A stretch of DNA of 20,699 nt, taken from positions 1 through 20,699 of the forward strand of contig CAYMBP010000024.1 of NCBI GenBank assembly GCA_964388745.1, given 5' to 3'. This document shows, one piece after another, positions 1-7,562 of this stretch. The notes under the pieces are model-generated. The model saw nothing but the letters and a program-made list of their open reading frames with translations. It made no database searches and was not told the DNA's origin. This DNA comes from CAYMBP01 sp964388745 (GTDB lineage: Bacteria; Babelota; Babeliae; Babelales; RVW-14). A program made the translations under genes and the position numbers. Numbering within the stretch: the first letter of the stretch is position 1; every line of letters starts with the position of its first letter.

Positions 1-302
1 ATTAGGCGTGAGTATCCAGAAAAACCAATGCTATGCATAATAAATTTAGACATGGTTCCTGGGAACTGATTATATTTATCAATAAAAAGGCCTGAATCGT
101 CAACTAAAAGAGGTTCATGAAGAAGGTTCCATGCCTTTTGAGCTTTATCAAGAGCTATTGCTTTTTGGTCTAGAGTTTGAATTTCGGTAATATCAAGAGG
201 TGCGGCATGAAGATTTATGGTTGGATAATGTTCATTGATATAGTCTTGTACTTCTTTAAATTTGCCAGTGTTGGTAGTAACATAGTTTATTTTATTTTCC
301 AT
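1..302 (-). CDS. rdgB: RdgB/HAM1-family XTP/dITP diphosphatase (non-canonical purine NTP pyrophosphatase), N-terminal part
   Basis: Partial gene that runs off the left edge; about the first 100 residues are visible. Family members hydrolyse XTP, dITP and ITP to the monophosphate and pyrophosphate, which keeps deaminated purines out of nucleic acids in the cytoplasm. The reading frame starts at ATG 302-300 and opens with MENKINYVTTNTGKFKEVQ, the family's nucleotide-binding T-x-N-x-x-K-x-x-E motif. It continues with a DITEIQ segment and then LLVDDSGLFIDKYNQFPG, matching the conserved (D/E)DSGL...PG motif. There is no signal peptide, in contrast to most neighbours. The Shine-Dalgarno sequence is weak (GCGGTAA about 9 nt upstream), but no better start is seen. 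The catalytic C-terminal half lies outside the window. Family assignment is confident; exact substrate preference is not shown. Confidence 0.85.
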   Translation of the reverse strand, partial: MENKINYVTTNTGKFKEVQDYINEHYPTINLHAAPLDITEIQTLDQKAIALDKAQKAWNLLHEPLLVDDSGLFIDKYNQFPGTMSKFIMHSIGFSGYSRL

Positions 303-394
303 AGTGATTATTACCGCGATGCTATGAGTTGATTAGGTTATTTGCTTGCTAATCCTATCATATTGAGCAAATCGAGTCGAATAAGAGGATACTC
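303..394. other. Short intergenic spacer with small inverted repeats
   Basis: Between two minus-strand genes. It holds two interleaved 6-bp inverted repeats (GATTAG/CTAATC and TTTGCT/AGCAAA), too short to call a terminator with confidence. No ORF or convincing promoter was seen. Confidence 0.3.
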
Positions 395-991
395 CTATTT
401 TTTGCGCTCATATGTCCCGACCAATGACCCTTTGCCGATAATTTTCCCAATCATTGCTTTTTGAAGCATGCTGTGAGATACGCCAACTGCTGTTTTGCCG
501 TAAATAGTTATTTTTTTTTCTGGAATAGAGAGTTTGCTGTTAAGAGCATAGATCGTAAAAATATAATGATTGCGTCCAGATTTTGGTCCTGGGCATGGCC
601 CGCTGTATCCCTTTTCACCAAAACTATTTAATCCTTGTGTGAAGCCGAGAGATTCCTCATCCACTTGTGCGTCAAGAGATGTAGTTGTTGGGGGAATATT
701 ATATATAATCCAGTGTACTTTTTCTCCATTTAAAGATTCTGATTCATGGCATATAATGGCAAGACTTTCTGTTTTTTGAGGAATATTACTCCAATGGAGA
801 GGTGGAGATGTATTTGAGCCAGGACAGGCGAATTGTTGTGGTATTGCATTATTGTTTGCAAAGCCTTCACTCGATAGGTGAATAAGGTTTTGATCTTTAT
901 GATTTTTGCTGTAAAACGAAGAAGTAATAAGTATGGAAAAAAGCATTGTTAGGGCAATTTTTCTTAAAATAGTTTCATAAGTATGTTTCAT
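395..991 (-). CDS. Exported YbhB/YbcL-like PEBP (Raf kinase inhibitor-like) family protein
   Basis: 198 residues. The N-terminus (roughly residues 10-28) is hydrophobic and reads as a Sec signal or anchor, so the protein probably acts outside the cytoplasm. Family motifs seen are QQFACPGSNTSPPLHW (52-67), KVHWIIYNIP (91-100) and GYSGPCPGPKSGRNHYIFTIYAL (from 128), which correspond to the PEBP anion-pocket signatures HW...NIP and GPCPP..H.Y. The usual first-motif DPDAP is replaced by HESES around residues 82-86, so the ligand pocket may be altered. Bacterial members are mostly of unknown function; a kinase-inhibitor role should not be assumed. The start is supported by AAAGGA eight nt upstream of the ATG. 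It lies downstream of no close same-strand gene and is divergent from the dsbD-like gene. Confidence 0.85.
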   Translation of the reverse strand: MKHTYETILRKIALTMLFSILITSSFYSKNHKDQNLIHLSSEGFANNNAIPQQFACPGSNTSPPLHWSNIPQKTESLAIICHESESLNGEKVHWIIYNIPPTTTSLDAQVDEESLGFTQGLNSFGEKGYSGPCPGPKSGRNHYIFTIYALNSKLSIPEKKITIYGKTAVGVSHSMLQKAMIGKIIGKGSLVGTYERKK

Positions 992-1077
992 ACTTTGTCC
1001 TTTCTTTTCGTTTTAATTGATGTTTTCCTATCTTTATACTAGGTGAAAAGCTTTCTTTTTTGCAACTAAAGAAACTC

Positions 1078-1107
1078 TTGTATTTTATTTGTTTTTAGGG
1101 CTATAAG
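1078..1107 (+). promoter_or_regulatory. Candidate sigma70-type promoter for the DsbD-like gene
   Basis: TTGTAT (1078-1083) and TATAAG (1102-1107) are separated by 18 nt, about 35 nt upstream of the ATG. Spacing is acceptable but both boxes are imperfect in an AT-rich background. Confidence 0.35.
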
Positions 1108-1141
1108 TGTAGGGATAGTAACTTTTTTAACGAGGGAAGGG

Positions 1142-2149
1142 ATGAGGATGCATTTTATTGTTAAAGTAACTTTTGCAATTTTGTTAGCAATTACTTTTAC
1201 TGCGCCATATCTGAGAACTGATGAAAAAGGATCAATTTTAACTGCTCAAAGTAGAGAGGAGAGCGTTGCAGGTGTTAAGTCTTTGATTGATCAGACAATG
1301 GAGAGTGGTTATAATTCAAATACTTTATACATGATTTTTATGGTTTTTTTTGCAGGTGTTTTAACATCTTTTACTCCATGCATTTATCCAATGATTCCTA
1401 TTACCATTGGTATTTTGCAGTCACAGGCAAGTCCCTCACTTTTTTATAACTTCTTGTCTTCTTTTGCCTATGTTCTTGGCATTGCGCTTGTATACTCTGT
1501 TTTGGGGTATTTAGCAGCAACAACGAGTATTATCTTTGGACAATGGCTAGGTAATCCATTTTTCATTCTCTTTGTTATTCTATTTTTTTTATATTTTGCG
1601 TTTGCAATGTTTGGCTTTTACGATATTTATATTCCTCCATTTTTACGATTTAGGAGAGAAATCGCCGTAGATAAAAAGGGGACACTTCTTCATTGTTTTT
1701 TATTTGGTGTTATTTCAGGGACTGTGGCTTCTCCCTGTTTAACTCCAGCGCTTGCGCTTGTTCTTGGGCTTGCAGCAAAAACAGCAAACCCTGTATTAGG
1801 ATTTTTGTATCTTTTTGCTTTTTCAGTTGGAATGGGAGTTTTGCTGGTATTAGTCGGCACGTTTTCAAGTACATTAAGCTTATTGCCCCAAGCTGGTGAT
1901 TGGATGGATGAGATTAAGCGAGCCTTTGGCTTTGTTATGCTTGCGATTTGTGTCTATTTTTTGGAAGTATTTATTCCTCGTGAAATAGCGCTTGAGCTTT
2001 ATTCGCTTATTGTTTTTATTGCTTCAATTTATTATTTTGTTTCTGCTCATGGGAATAAAGGGAAGATTATTATGGGCATTTTACTACTTTTGGTTTCTGC
2101 TGTGCTTCTTGCTTCTGCAATCAAACTTTCATTACCGATAGCACTTTAG
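1142..2149 (+). CDS. DsbD/CcdA-type transmembrane thiol-disulfide electron carrier lacking soluble domains
   Basis: 335 residues. It begins with a signal-like hydrophobic stretch (4-21) and a short hydrophilic segment (25-60), followed by a polytopic core of about eight membrane helices. The redox cysteines of the DsbD membrane domain are present: Cys80 in SFTPCIYPMIP and Cys199 in VASPCLTPALAL, each in the family's proline-flanked context. In this family the pair passes electrons from cytoplasmic thioredoxin to extracytoplasmic acceptors. Full-length DsbD also has an N-terminal periplasmic domain and a C-terminal thioredoxin-like domain. Both are missing here, so an external acceptor must be a separate protein; the lipoprotein-type reductase-thioredoxin fusion at 14529-16025 is a candidate. 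The start is supported by GAGGGAAGGG just upstream; the in-frame ATG at 1148 is equally possible. Confidence 0.85.
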   Translation: MRMHFIVKVTFAILLAITFTAPYLRTDEKGSILTAQSREESVAGVKSLIDQTMESGYNSNTLYMIFMVFFAGVLTSFTPCIYPMIPITIGILQSQASPSLFYNFLSSFAYVLGIALVYSVLGYLAATTSIIFGQWLGNPFFILFVILFFLYFAFAMFGFYDIYIPPFLRFRREIAVDKKGTLLHCFLFGVISGTVASPCLTPALALVLGLAAKTANPVLGFLYLFAFSVGMGVLLVLVGTFSSTLSLLPQAGDWMDEIKRAFGFVMLAICVYFLEVFIPREIALELYSLIVFIASIYYFVSAHGNKGKIIMGILLLLVSAVLLASAIKLSLPIAL

Positions 2150-2317
2150 AGTAGCTGTTTTTAGATAGGTGCTAACTATTTTTTAATTAAGAATGTTAAC
2201 AGATATGCAAGGGTGATGCTTTGCTTTCTGGAGCAAAAAATCTTTTATTGCTATTTTTTGGCAGTTCGATAATCTTTCATATTTCATGCAGTTGACGTTT
2301 AATTTTGCAGCTATCAT

Positions 2318-2349
2318 GGCTAAGAACATTTTAGTTTGTACAAATATTG
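2318..2349 (+). repeat. Dispersed repeat core, copy A
   Basis: Starts GGCTAAGAACATTTTAG and ends TTTGTACAAATATTG. It matches copy C (20482-20513, minus) at nearly every position and copy B (17727-17754, minus) over its first half. It is followed after a few bases by GTCA and a palindrome, as in copy C. Confidence 0.6.
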
Positions 2350-2351
2350 AA

Positions 2352-2388
2352 GTCACCCTGGCATTCACGAGGTGAATACTAGGGTGAC
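2352..2388. repeat. Palindromic repeat of the ATTCAC/GTGAAT family
   Basis: A 37-nt near-perfect palindrome: GTCACCCT (2352-2359) pairs with AGGGTGAC (2381-2388), and inner ATTCAC (2363-2368) pairs with GTGAAT (2372-2377) around a GAG loop. It lies upstream of the RING-like gene and could fold in RNA or mark a mobile palindromic element. Confidence 0.7.
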
Positions 2389-2453
2389 GGTGTTGAAAAA
2401 TAGATTGTGCCAAATTAAGTGAGCTTTGCTTTAGAATATATGAGAGGGTTTTT

Positions 2454-4343
2454 GTGAAGACAAATTTATTATTTTTATGCTTACTGTTTATTTCTTTAAT
2501 ATCTAATAAAAGTATTCAAGCGATGCATAAAAAAAAAGATGATGACTCACGAGTAGAAGGTTTGCATAGAAATAAAACGACTGAGTGCTTATGTGCTGGT
2601 GTCAGTAGTTTAAATGAGATACATGATGTTATTCAAGTATATTATTATCGAGGCTGCTCAAAAAGAACGTGCAGGTTTAAGGGCTTTCTTATTCAACTTC
2701 CTCATCAAGAGTTATGTATGCCTCTTCAGCAAGCCTGTGGTCTTACTGGAGATCGGTTTCATGCAAATTCTTTTGTAACTATTTATTCTTGTGGGCACTG
2801 TGTTAAGACAAAAAGTTCTGATGCACAAAAATGTCCTCTCACTGCTTGCCAAGGCAAAGAGAGTCATGCTCTTGGTGAGGTCAGGGTTCCTGAGCACAGG
2901 GCATTAAGAGAGGGGCAAGTGCGATTGTGGCCTGGGGCATTTAGCGGAGATTTTTGGTTAACAGCTGCAAGCTCTCCTGTTCTGGAAACAAAAAAACCTA
3001 TAAGTGATGTTATTATTTCTAGATGTATGATTAAGGATCAGAAATTTTATGCTATTTTTCCTTCTGGGGAGATAAAAGCCTTTTCTGATATAAGCGAAAT
3101 ATTAAATGAGCGTTCACTTGTAGCCGAAGGTCTATTCTTCAACGAAAAAAATGACTTAAAAAATCGAGTGCTTGTTATTAGTAAAAATAATTTAGAGGAA
3201 ATTCTAAAAATTACTGCTGAGCCAAGATTGCATTTAAATAAAAAAAGTTATTATAATTTTCAAGATTGGGCTTCTTTTTATGAGCAATTTAAAAAAGATC
3301 TTGATCAAATAGAGCATGGTCTTGCCAAGATAGAGATTACACAGTCTAGTGAGCAAAGTAGTGCATTGATGACAAGCACTGTTCTTGAGGACCAGCTTGC
3401 AAAACTGATTCCTGTTCATAGAACAGATAGATATGAACCTTTTTATTATGATGAAAATGATCATGGGAAAGATTTATGTTTTACTGATGGTTTTTTTGAT
3501 GCTAGCATTTCACTAACAGATGAAGATGATGAAGATGATCTGTTATATGGTAGGTTTCAAAACTTAAGTCTTTTTAGCCAGCAGTTACAGTATCAAGTTA
3601 TTTTAGAGCAAGGGAATACTGCTATCTCTTCGTACTCCAAATGTAATCTTTTAATTTGCACAGTTCCTTTTGTCGATAAAAATGATTATTATTATGCAAT
3701 TTTACCTTGTGGGCATATTAGAATTATTCCAGACAAAAAGCTTGTTTTTCATAATAGTTGGATAAACTGTAGAGACTGTGGTATGAAGTCTACTTCAGAA
3801 AAAATTGTTATTGGTATGGCGCAGGAGGGTTCTTCTGTTTCTTATTTAGCAAGAGATGAGTGGTTAAAAAAAGAAGAAGCAAGCCTTTCTTCTGATGATC
3901 GCAAAATAATTAACTCTTTAAATGAAGTGCAAGAAAATGGTCAATATGTTGATGTACAAGCTTGCATACAAGGCGTCCAGGATGAAAGCTTTATTATTTC
4001 GTTTGTTTTTACCTATGAAAAGAATAATACGAGGATAAAGCATTGTTATTCCTGTAAGGGAATTTCTGGCCAGCATTGTATTATTTTTCCATGTGGACAT
4101 GCATTTGTTTTTGATGAAGAAAATTTTGTAATGCAGTCTAACTTACATAATATGCAACAGCCATGCACTTGTCCTTGTTGTGCTGTGTCATGTTCTATAA
4201 TAGACTTGGCATTGATTAGGGCTCGAGATTTATCAGAGGCTTTAGCTACAAAAAGACCTACTCCGCTTAAAGTGTATAAGCCCTATTTAGAAATCTTTTT
4301 TGAAGATAAAATAAGTGAACTGTATGGGTATCTTTTTTCATAG
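2454..4343 (+). CDS. Exported Cys/His-rich protein with four RING-like modules, function unknown
   Basis: 629 residues from a GTG start preceded by GAGAGGG. Residues 1-22 form a Sec signal peptide ending IQA. No named family was recognised. Four related modules can be aligned by eye on a Y-x-I-hydrophobic-P-C-G-H motif: TIYSCGHC (109-116) with CPLTAC (127-132); FYAIFPSGEIKAF (198-210), where Cys and His are lost; YYAILPCGHIRII (413-425) with CRDC (439-442); and HCIIFPCGHAFVF (541-553), preceded by CYSC (531-534) and followed by CTCPCC (571-576). The C-x2-C...CGH...C-x2-C spacing recalls RING or other zinc-binding folds, suggesting metal-bound structural modules. An acidic run (DEDDEDD, 356-362) lies between modules 2 and 3. 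An E3-ligase-like role in a host is only a possibility. aspS follows 82 nt downstream but has its own -10 box. Confidence 0.72.
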   Translation: MKTNLLFLCLLFISLISNKSIQAMHKKKDDDSRVEGLHRNKTTECLCAGVSSLNEIHDVIQVYYYRGCSKRTCRFKGFLIQLPHQELCMPLQQACGLTGDRFHANSFVTIYSCGHCVKTKSSDAQKCPLTACQGKESHALGEVRVPEHRALREGQVRLWPGAFSGDFWLTAASSPVLETKKPISDVIISRCMIKDQKFYAIFPSGEIKAFSDISEILNERSLVAEGLFFNEKNDLKNRVLVISKNNLEEILKITAEPRLHLNKKSYYNFQDWASFYEQFKKDLDQIEHGLAKIEITQSSEQSSALMTSTVLEDQLAKLIPVHRTDRYEPFYYDENDHGKDLCFTDGFFDASISLTDEDDEDDLLYGRFQNLSLFSQQLQYQVILEQGNTAISSYSKCNLLICTVPFVDKNDYYYAILPCGHIRIIPDKKLVFHNSWINCRDCGMKSTSEKIVIGMAQEGSSVSYLARDEWLKKEEASLSSDDRKIINSLNEVQENGQYVDVQACIQGVQDESFIISFVFTYEKNNTRIKHCYSCKGISGQHCIIFPCGHAFVFDEENFVMQSNLHNMQQPCTCPCCAVSCSIIDLALIRARDLSEALATKRPTPLKVYKPYLEIFFEDKISELYGYLFS

Positions 4344-4390
4344 TGCTTATCTTAAATAAAGTGTGAATATATGATACCCTTGATGGGCAG

Positions 4391-4396
4391 TATAAT
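4391..4396 (+). promoter_or_regulatory. Candidate -10 box for aspS
   Basis: Consensus TATAAT 29 nt before the aspS ATG, giving a predicted leader of about 20-25 nt that contains the AGGGA ribosome binding site. No clear -35 box at the expected distance. Confidence 0.45.
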
Positions 4397-4425
4397 TATT
4401 ATGAATCTTTGTAGGGAAATGGTGC

Positions 4426-6207
4426 ATGAAAACTCAAGCTCAATCTGAATTGCGGTGCGGAACCATTACAGAACTTCTTGTTGGTCAAAAAGTTACACTT
4501 AATGGATGGGTTGATATAAGAAGAGATTTGGGTGGCCTTGTATTTATTTCATTACGAGATCGAACAGGAACTGTACAGCTTGTTATTAATGATGCAGCCA
4601 GTGAAGAGCTTAGGCAATGCGCTCATCAGGTTCGCAATGAGTTTGTTATTTCTGTTAAGGGTACAGTGCATAAACGCTCTCCTGCAGCTATCAATAATAA
4701 GCTTAAGACAGGTGCTATCGAAGTTGTAGTAACAGAGCTTGATATTTTGAATAAAGCAAAAGAACTACCGTTTAATATTAATGAAAAATCATTTGCTGTC
4801 TCAGAAGAGCTTAGGCTTAAATATCGCTATCTTGATTTGCGAAGAGAGTCTATGCAAGATCTACTTCACATGCGTCACAAAATTAGTAGTATTGCTCGCA
4901 CATACCTAGAAGAGCTTGGGTTTTATGATATTGAAACGCCTATTTTGACTCGTAATACTCTTGAGGGGGCACGAGAGTTTATTGTCCCAAGTCGGGCAAG
5001 TAAGGGGTACGGTTATGCGCTGCCTCAGTCGCCGCAGGTATATAAGCAGCTTTTGATGGCAAGTGGTGTTGATCGTTATTATCAAATTGCTCGTTGCTTT
5101 CGTGATGAAGCCTTACGTGCAAATCGTCAACCAGAGTTCACCCAAATTGATATAGAGATGTCATTTGTTGAAGAACAAGATATTTATGAAATGAGTGAAG
5201 GTCTTTTTACTCGCTTGTTTGACAAAATTTTAGGGATTACACTCACATCTCCTTTTGCTCGATACTCATATGATGAAGTTTTTGATTCATATGGATCAGA
5301 TAAGCCTGATCTACGATTTGGAATGAAAATAAAGGATTGTACATCTTTATGTGAGTCTCTTAATGTACATTTTATGAGCTCTGTATTTGAGAGTGGTGGA
5401 AGAGCCGGAATTTTATGTGTAAAAAATCAAAAATTTTCACGCAAGCAACTTGACGAATGGACAAGAATTGCCAAAGATGAGTGTGGTGCTAGTGGCCTAG
5501 TTTATCTTTTTTTTAAGGAAGATGGATCAGTGAGTTCACCTCTTGCTAAATTTCTTCCGGAAGATATTTTTCATCGTTTGGCAAAAATTATTCCTGATCT
5601 TACACAAGATGATACGCTTTTCATGGTTGTAGGTGAGTATAAAACAGCTTGGGCAGCTCTTGGGCAGCTGCGCCTTAAACTGGGGCGTGCGCTCCAGCTG
5701 ATTAATGAGGCAGAACATTCTCTTTTTTGGGTGACAGATTTTCCTTCTTTTGAATGGGATAGTGAGCAAAAGAAGTGGCAAGCATGTCATCATCCCTTTA
5801 CCTCTGCGCAAATTGGATGGGAAAAACTTGAAATAAAGGATATGAAAGCGCGGGCTTATGATCTTGTTTGGAATGGTGAAGAGGTTGGTGGAGGATCAAT
5901 TCGTATTCATGACTATGAGACGCAAAAAAAAATGTTTTCATTGATTGGGTTGAGCAAAATTGAAATTGAGCAAAATTTTGCATTTCTTCTGGAGGCTCTT
6001 CAGCTTGGTTATCCACCAGAGGGGGGGATAGCTTTTGGCCTTGATCGTCTTATTATGAGTTTTGCGGGTGTAAATTCAATTAGGGATGTTATTCCTTTTC
6101 CAAAAACAAATAAGGGTGCTTGTTTGATGATGGAAACTCCCTCTTTAATTTCTGAAAAAGAGCTTGAAGATCTTGGTTTAAAACATTTTACTCCTGAGAA
6201 AAATTAA
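4426..6207 (+). CDS. aspS: Aspartyl-tRNA synthetase (bacterial type)
   Basis: 593 residues, the usual length for bacterial AspRS. It charges tRNA-Asp with aspartate in the cytoplasm. Domains in order: N-terminal OB-fold anticodon-binding domain (about 1-105, with GWVDIRRDLGGLVFISLRDR); class II catalytic core with the QSPQ substrate loop (201-204) and motif 2 FRDEALRANRQPEF (225-238); a bacterial GAD insertion domain (about 285-415); and motif 3 GGIAFGLDRL (533-542). Catalytic arginines are intact. Whether it also charges tRNA-Asn cannot be decided by eye. The ATG has AGGGA upstream. Its 3' end overlaps the convergent ankyrin gene by 20 nt, so the two stop codons lie inside each other's coding sequence. 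Confidence 0.98.
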   Translation: MKTQAQSELRCGTITELLVGQKVTLNGWVDIRRDLGGLVFISLRDRTGTVQLVINDAASEELRQCAHQVRNEFVISVKGTVHKRSPAAINNKLKTGAIEVVVTELDILNKAKELPFNINEKSFAVSEELRLKYRYLDLRRESMQDLLHMRHKISSIARTYLEELGFYDIETPILTRNTLEGAREFIVPSRASKGYGYALPQSPQVYKQLLMASGVDRYYQIARCFRDEALRANRQPEFTQIDIEMSFVEEQDIYEMSEGLFTRLFDKILGITLTSPFARYSYDEVFDSYGSDKPDLRFGMKIKDCTSLCESLNVHFMSSVFESGGRAGILCVKNQKFSRKQLDEWTRIAKDECGASGLVYLFFKEDGSVSSPLAKFLPEDIFHRLAKIIPDLTQDDTLFMVVGEYKTAWAALGQLRLKLGRALQLINEAEHSLFWVTDFPSFEWDSEQKKWQACHHPFTSAQIGWEKLEIKDMKARAYDLVWNGEEVGGGSIRIHDYETQKKMFSLIGLSKIEIEQNFAFLLEALQLGYPPEGGIAFGLDRLIMSFAGVNSIRDVIPFPKTNKGACLMMETPSLISEKELEDLGLKHFTPEKN

Positions 6208-7126
6208 TTTGTGGCGGAAGCATTTTTTCAGACTCAGGTATGAATAGAGCAAGGTCTTTTTTGGCAAGGATTTCAATACACTCAGGCCAATGAAGAGCTG
6301 CTATGTTAAAAAGATCTCCTTCATATCGGTAATATAATGATAAATTGACTGCTTGTGGTCTGAGCAGAGAATTCAAAATGTTAAATGATTTGAAGTTGCT
6401 TGTTACGGCATAATATAAGGGGGTTTTTCCTTCATTGTCTACAATATCAGAAAAAGCTCCTTGCTGGATAAGATACTCTGTTACATGCACGTGAGATTCC
6501 TTACCATTTGTTTCAGAGTAGGTGTTATTTATAACTGCGTAATGAAGGGCTGTTTTTCCATTATTATCTTGTGCATTGATATTAATCGAGTCTTTTAAAA
6601 GGTGAATGTTGTTTGTACGTTGGTATATTGCTGCATAGTGCAGAGCTGTGCGTCCAGATTGATCTTTAATTTGTGTATTAACATTGGCATTCATAAGGGT
6701 TATCACAGAGTTTTGATTGATATTCATTGCTGCATAGTGGAGGGCCGTGCAACCTTGAGAGTCTATTTTATCTTTTTGAATATTTGTATTGAGGAGTAGA
6801 GAAAGTACCTTATTCATATTATGAATTGCTGCATAGTGTAAAAATGTTTTTTCTATTAAATTTTGTTTGCGAGCTTGAGCTTCGCACATTGAAAGCGCCT
6901 GTTCTATTTTCCCTTGATTGACTAGTTCTACAAAAATATCAAAATTATTACTTTTTTGTGGTTGAAGAAGGCTCTGACTTCTTTGGCTTTTGACTTGAAT
7001 ACTCTCATTCGGGCGAAAGAGTATAAAACTTTTTTGTCTTAAATTGGGACAAGGCTTGCTTGAATATAGCGATGAAAAAGGGCTTGTAATTATAATAGCA
7101 TAAAAAGTTATATAAATAATTTTCAT
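6188..7126 (-). CDS. Exported ankyrin-repeat protein
   Basis: 312 residues from ATG 7126-7124, chosen because AGGGGAA sits just upstream and it places a signal peptide (about residues 1-22) at the very N-terminus. An in-frame ATG at 7147 would put seven extra polar residues ahead of it. About five to six ankyrin repeats follow from residue 90, with consensus cores TFLHYAAIHN, CTALHYAAMN, RTALHYAAIYQ, KTALHYAVINN and KTPLYYAVTSN; the last repeat toward residue 300 is degenerate. Ankyrin stacks bind other proteins, and in intracellular bacteria exported ones are often host-directed. No enzymatic domain is visible. The gene converges on and overlaps aspS by 20 nt and is divergent from the WD40 gene. 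Confidence 0.9.
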   Translation of the reverse strand: MKIIYITFYAIIITSPFSSLYSSKPCPNLRQKSFILFRPNESIQVKSQRSQSLLQPQKSNNFDIFVELVNQGKIEQALSMCEAQARKQNLIEKTFLHYAAIHNMNKVLSLLLNTNIQKDKIDSQGCTALHYAAMNINQNSVITLMNANVNTQIKDQSGRTALHYAAIYQRTNNIHLLKDSININAQDNNGKTALHYAVINNTYSETNGKESHVHVTEYLIQQGAFSDIVDNEGKTPLYYAVTSNFKSFNILNSLLRPQAVNLSLYYRYEGDLFNIAALHWPECIEILAKKDLALFIPESEKMLPPQINFSQE

Positions 7127-7173
7127 AAAAATTCCCCTATTCCCCATGTATTAATAATATTTTTCCAGTCCTC

Positions 7174-7179
7174 ATTATA
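7174..7179 (-). promoter_or_regulatory. Candidate -10 box for the ankyrin gene
   Basis: TATAAT on the minus strand about 48 nt upstream of the preferred ATG. The nearest TTGTCT is only 13 nt away, so a good -35 is lacking. Confidence 0.4.
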
Positions 7180-7304
7180 GAAGAGTAAAAATAGACAAGG
7201 TTAAGCATCCAGTCTTTGGACATTGTCTAAAGTAAAGCTTCTCTATATATTACGATATATTTTTTTTTATCTGATTGAAAGAGTATTGATTTTTATTACA
7301 AACA

Positions 7305-7344
7305 TTACAAATATGTTATATTTGTAAATTATTGTTGGTACAAT
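7305..7344 (+). promoter_or_regulatory. Extended -10 promoter with overlapping inverted repeat
   Basis: TGGTACAAT (7336-7344) fits an extended -10. The inverted repeat TTACAAATA (7305-7313) / TATTTGTAA (7319-7327) with a 5-nt spacer covers the -35 region, where a repressor could compete with polymerase. Transcription from here would give the WD40 gene a leader of about 210 nt that includes the palindromic repeat. Confidence 0.35.
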
Positions 7345-7445
7345 AAAGAAAAGCACTTATGTTGTATGTTGTATCAAAAAACTATTTAGTTGATGAAAAA
7401 GTTAGGGAACGTCCTGGACGCTATCGTCGTTATTTTGAAGCAAAG

Positions 7446-7500
7446 CGATAGGATCTATCGTTAGACCCAATCATTCACGAAGTGAGTTGCAGAGTGATGA
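7446..7500. repeat. Palindromic repeat of the ATTCAC/GTGAAT family, degenerate
   Basis: CGATAG-GAT-CTATCG (7446-7460) is a perfect short palindrome. It is followed by ATTCACGAAGTGAGT (7473-7487) and AGAGTGATGATTTT. The left edge TGAAGCAAAGCGATAG (7436-7451) matches 20451-20466 at all but one position. Confidence 0.55.
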
Positions 7501-7562
7501 TTTTGAAAGAAAAGTCTCTGCCAAGTTAGGTCTGTTTGGCTATAGAAAGGGGTGTTGGTTTT

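Larger units (their letters stand above)
2150..2453. other. 304-nt intergenic region with dispersed repeat
   Basis: Contains the conserved 32-nt core (2318-2349) directly followed by a long palindrome (2352-2388), described separately. The first 150 nt show only a weak ATAG/CTAT hairpin followed by T-rich sequence after the stop of the upstream gene. No credible gene was found. Confidence 0.5.
7148..7562. other. Divergent intergenic region with several palindromes
   Basis: Separates the ankyrin (-) and WD40 (+) genes. Going rightward: a perfect minus-strand -10 box (TATAAT, 7179-7174) for the ankyrin gene; a 19-nt near-perfect palindrome at 7214-7232 (CTTTGGACA-T-TGTCTAAAG); an inverted repeat at 7305-7327 (TTACAAATA/TATTTGTAA); an extended -10 TGGTACAAT (7336-7344); a 30-codon ORF (7359-7451); and a palindromic repeat (7446-7500). 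Operator or leader functions are plausible but unproven. Confidence 0.5.

Noticed and set aside
2183..2413. Minus-strand ORF of 76 codons in the intergenic region
   Set aside because: Starts at TTG with no ribosome binding site, runs through the palindromic repeat and the repeat core, and has no protein-like composition. Best explained as chance within repeat DNA.
5536..5811. Antisense 91-codon ORF inside aspS
   Set aside because: Lies wholly opposite conserved synthetase sequence and has no ribosome binding site.
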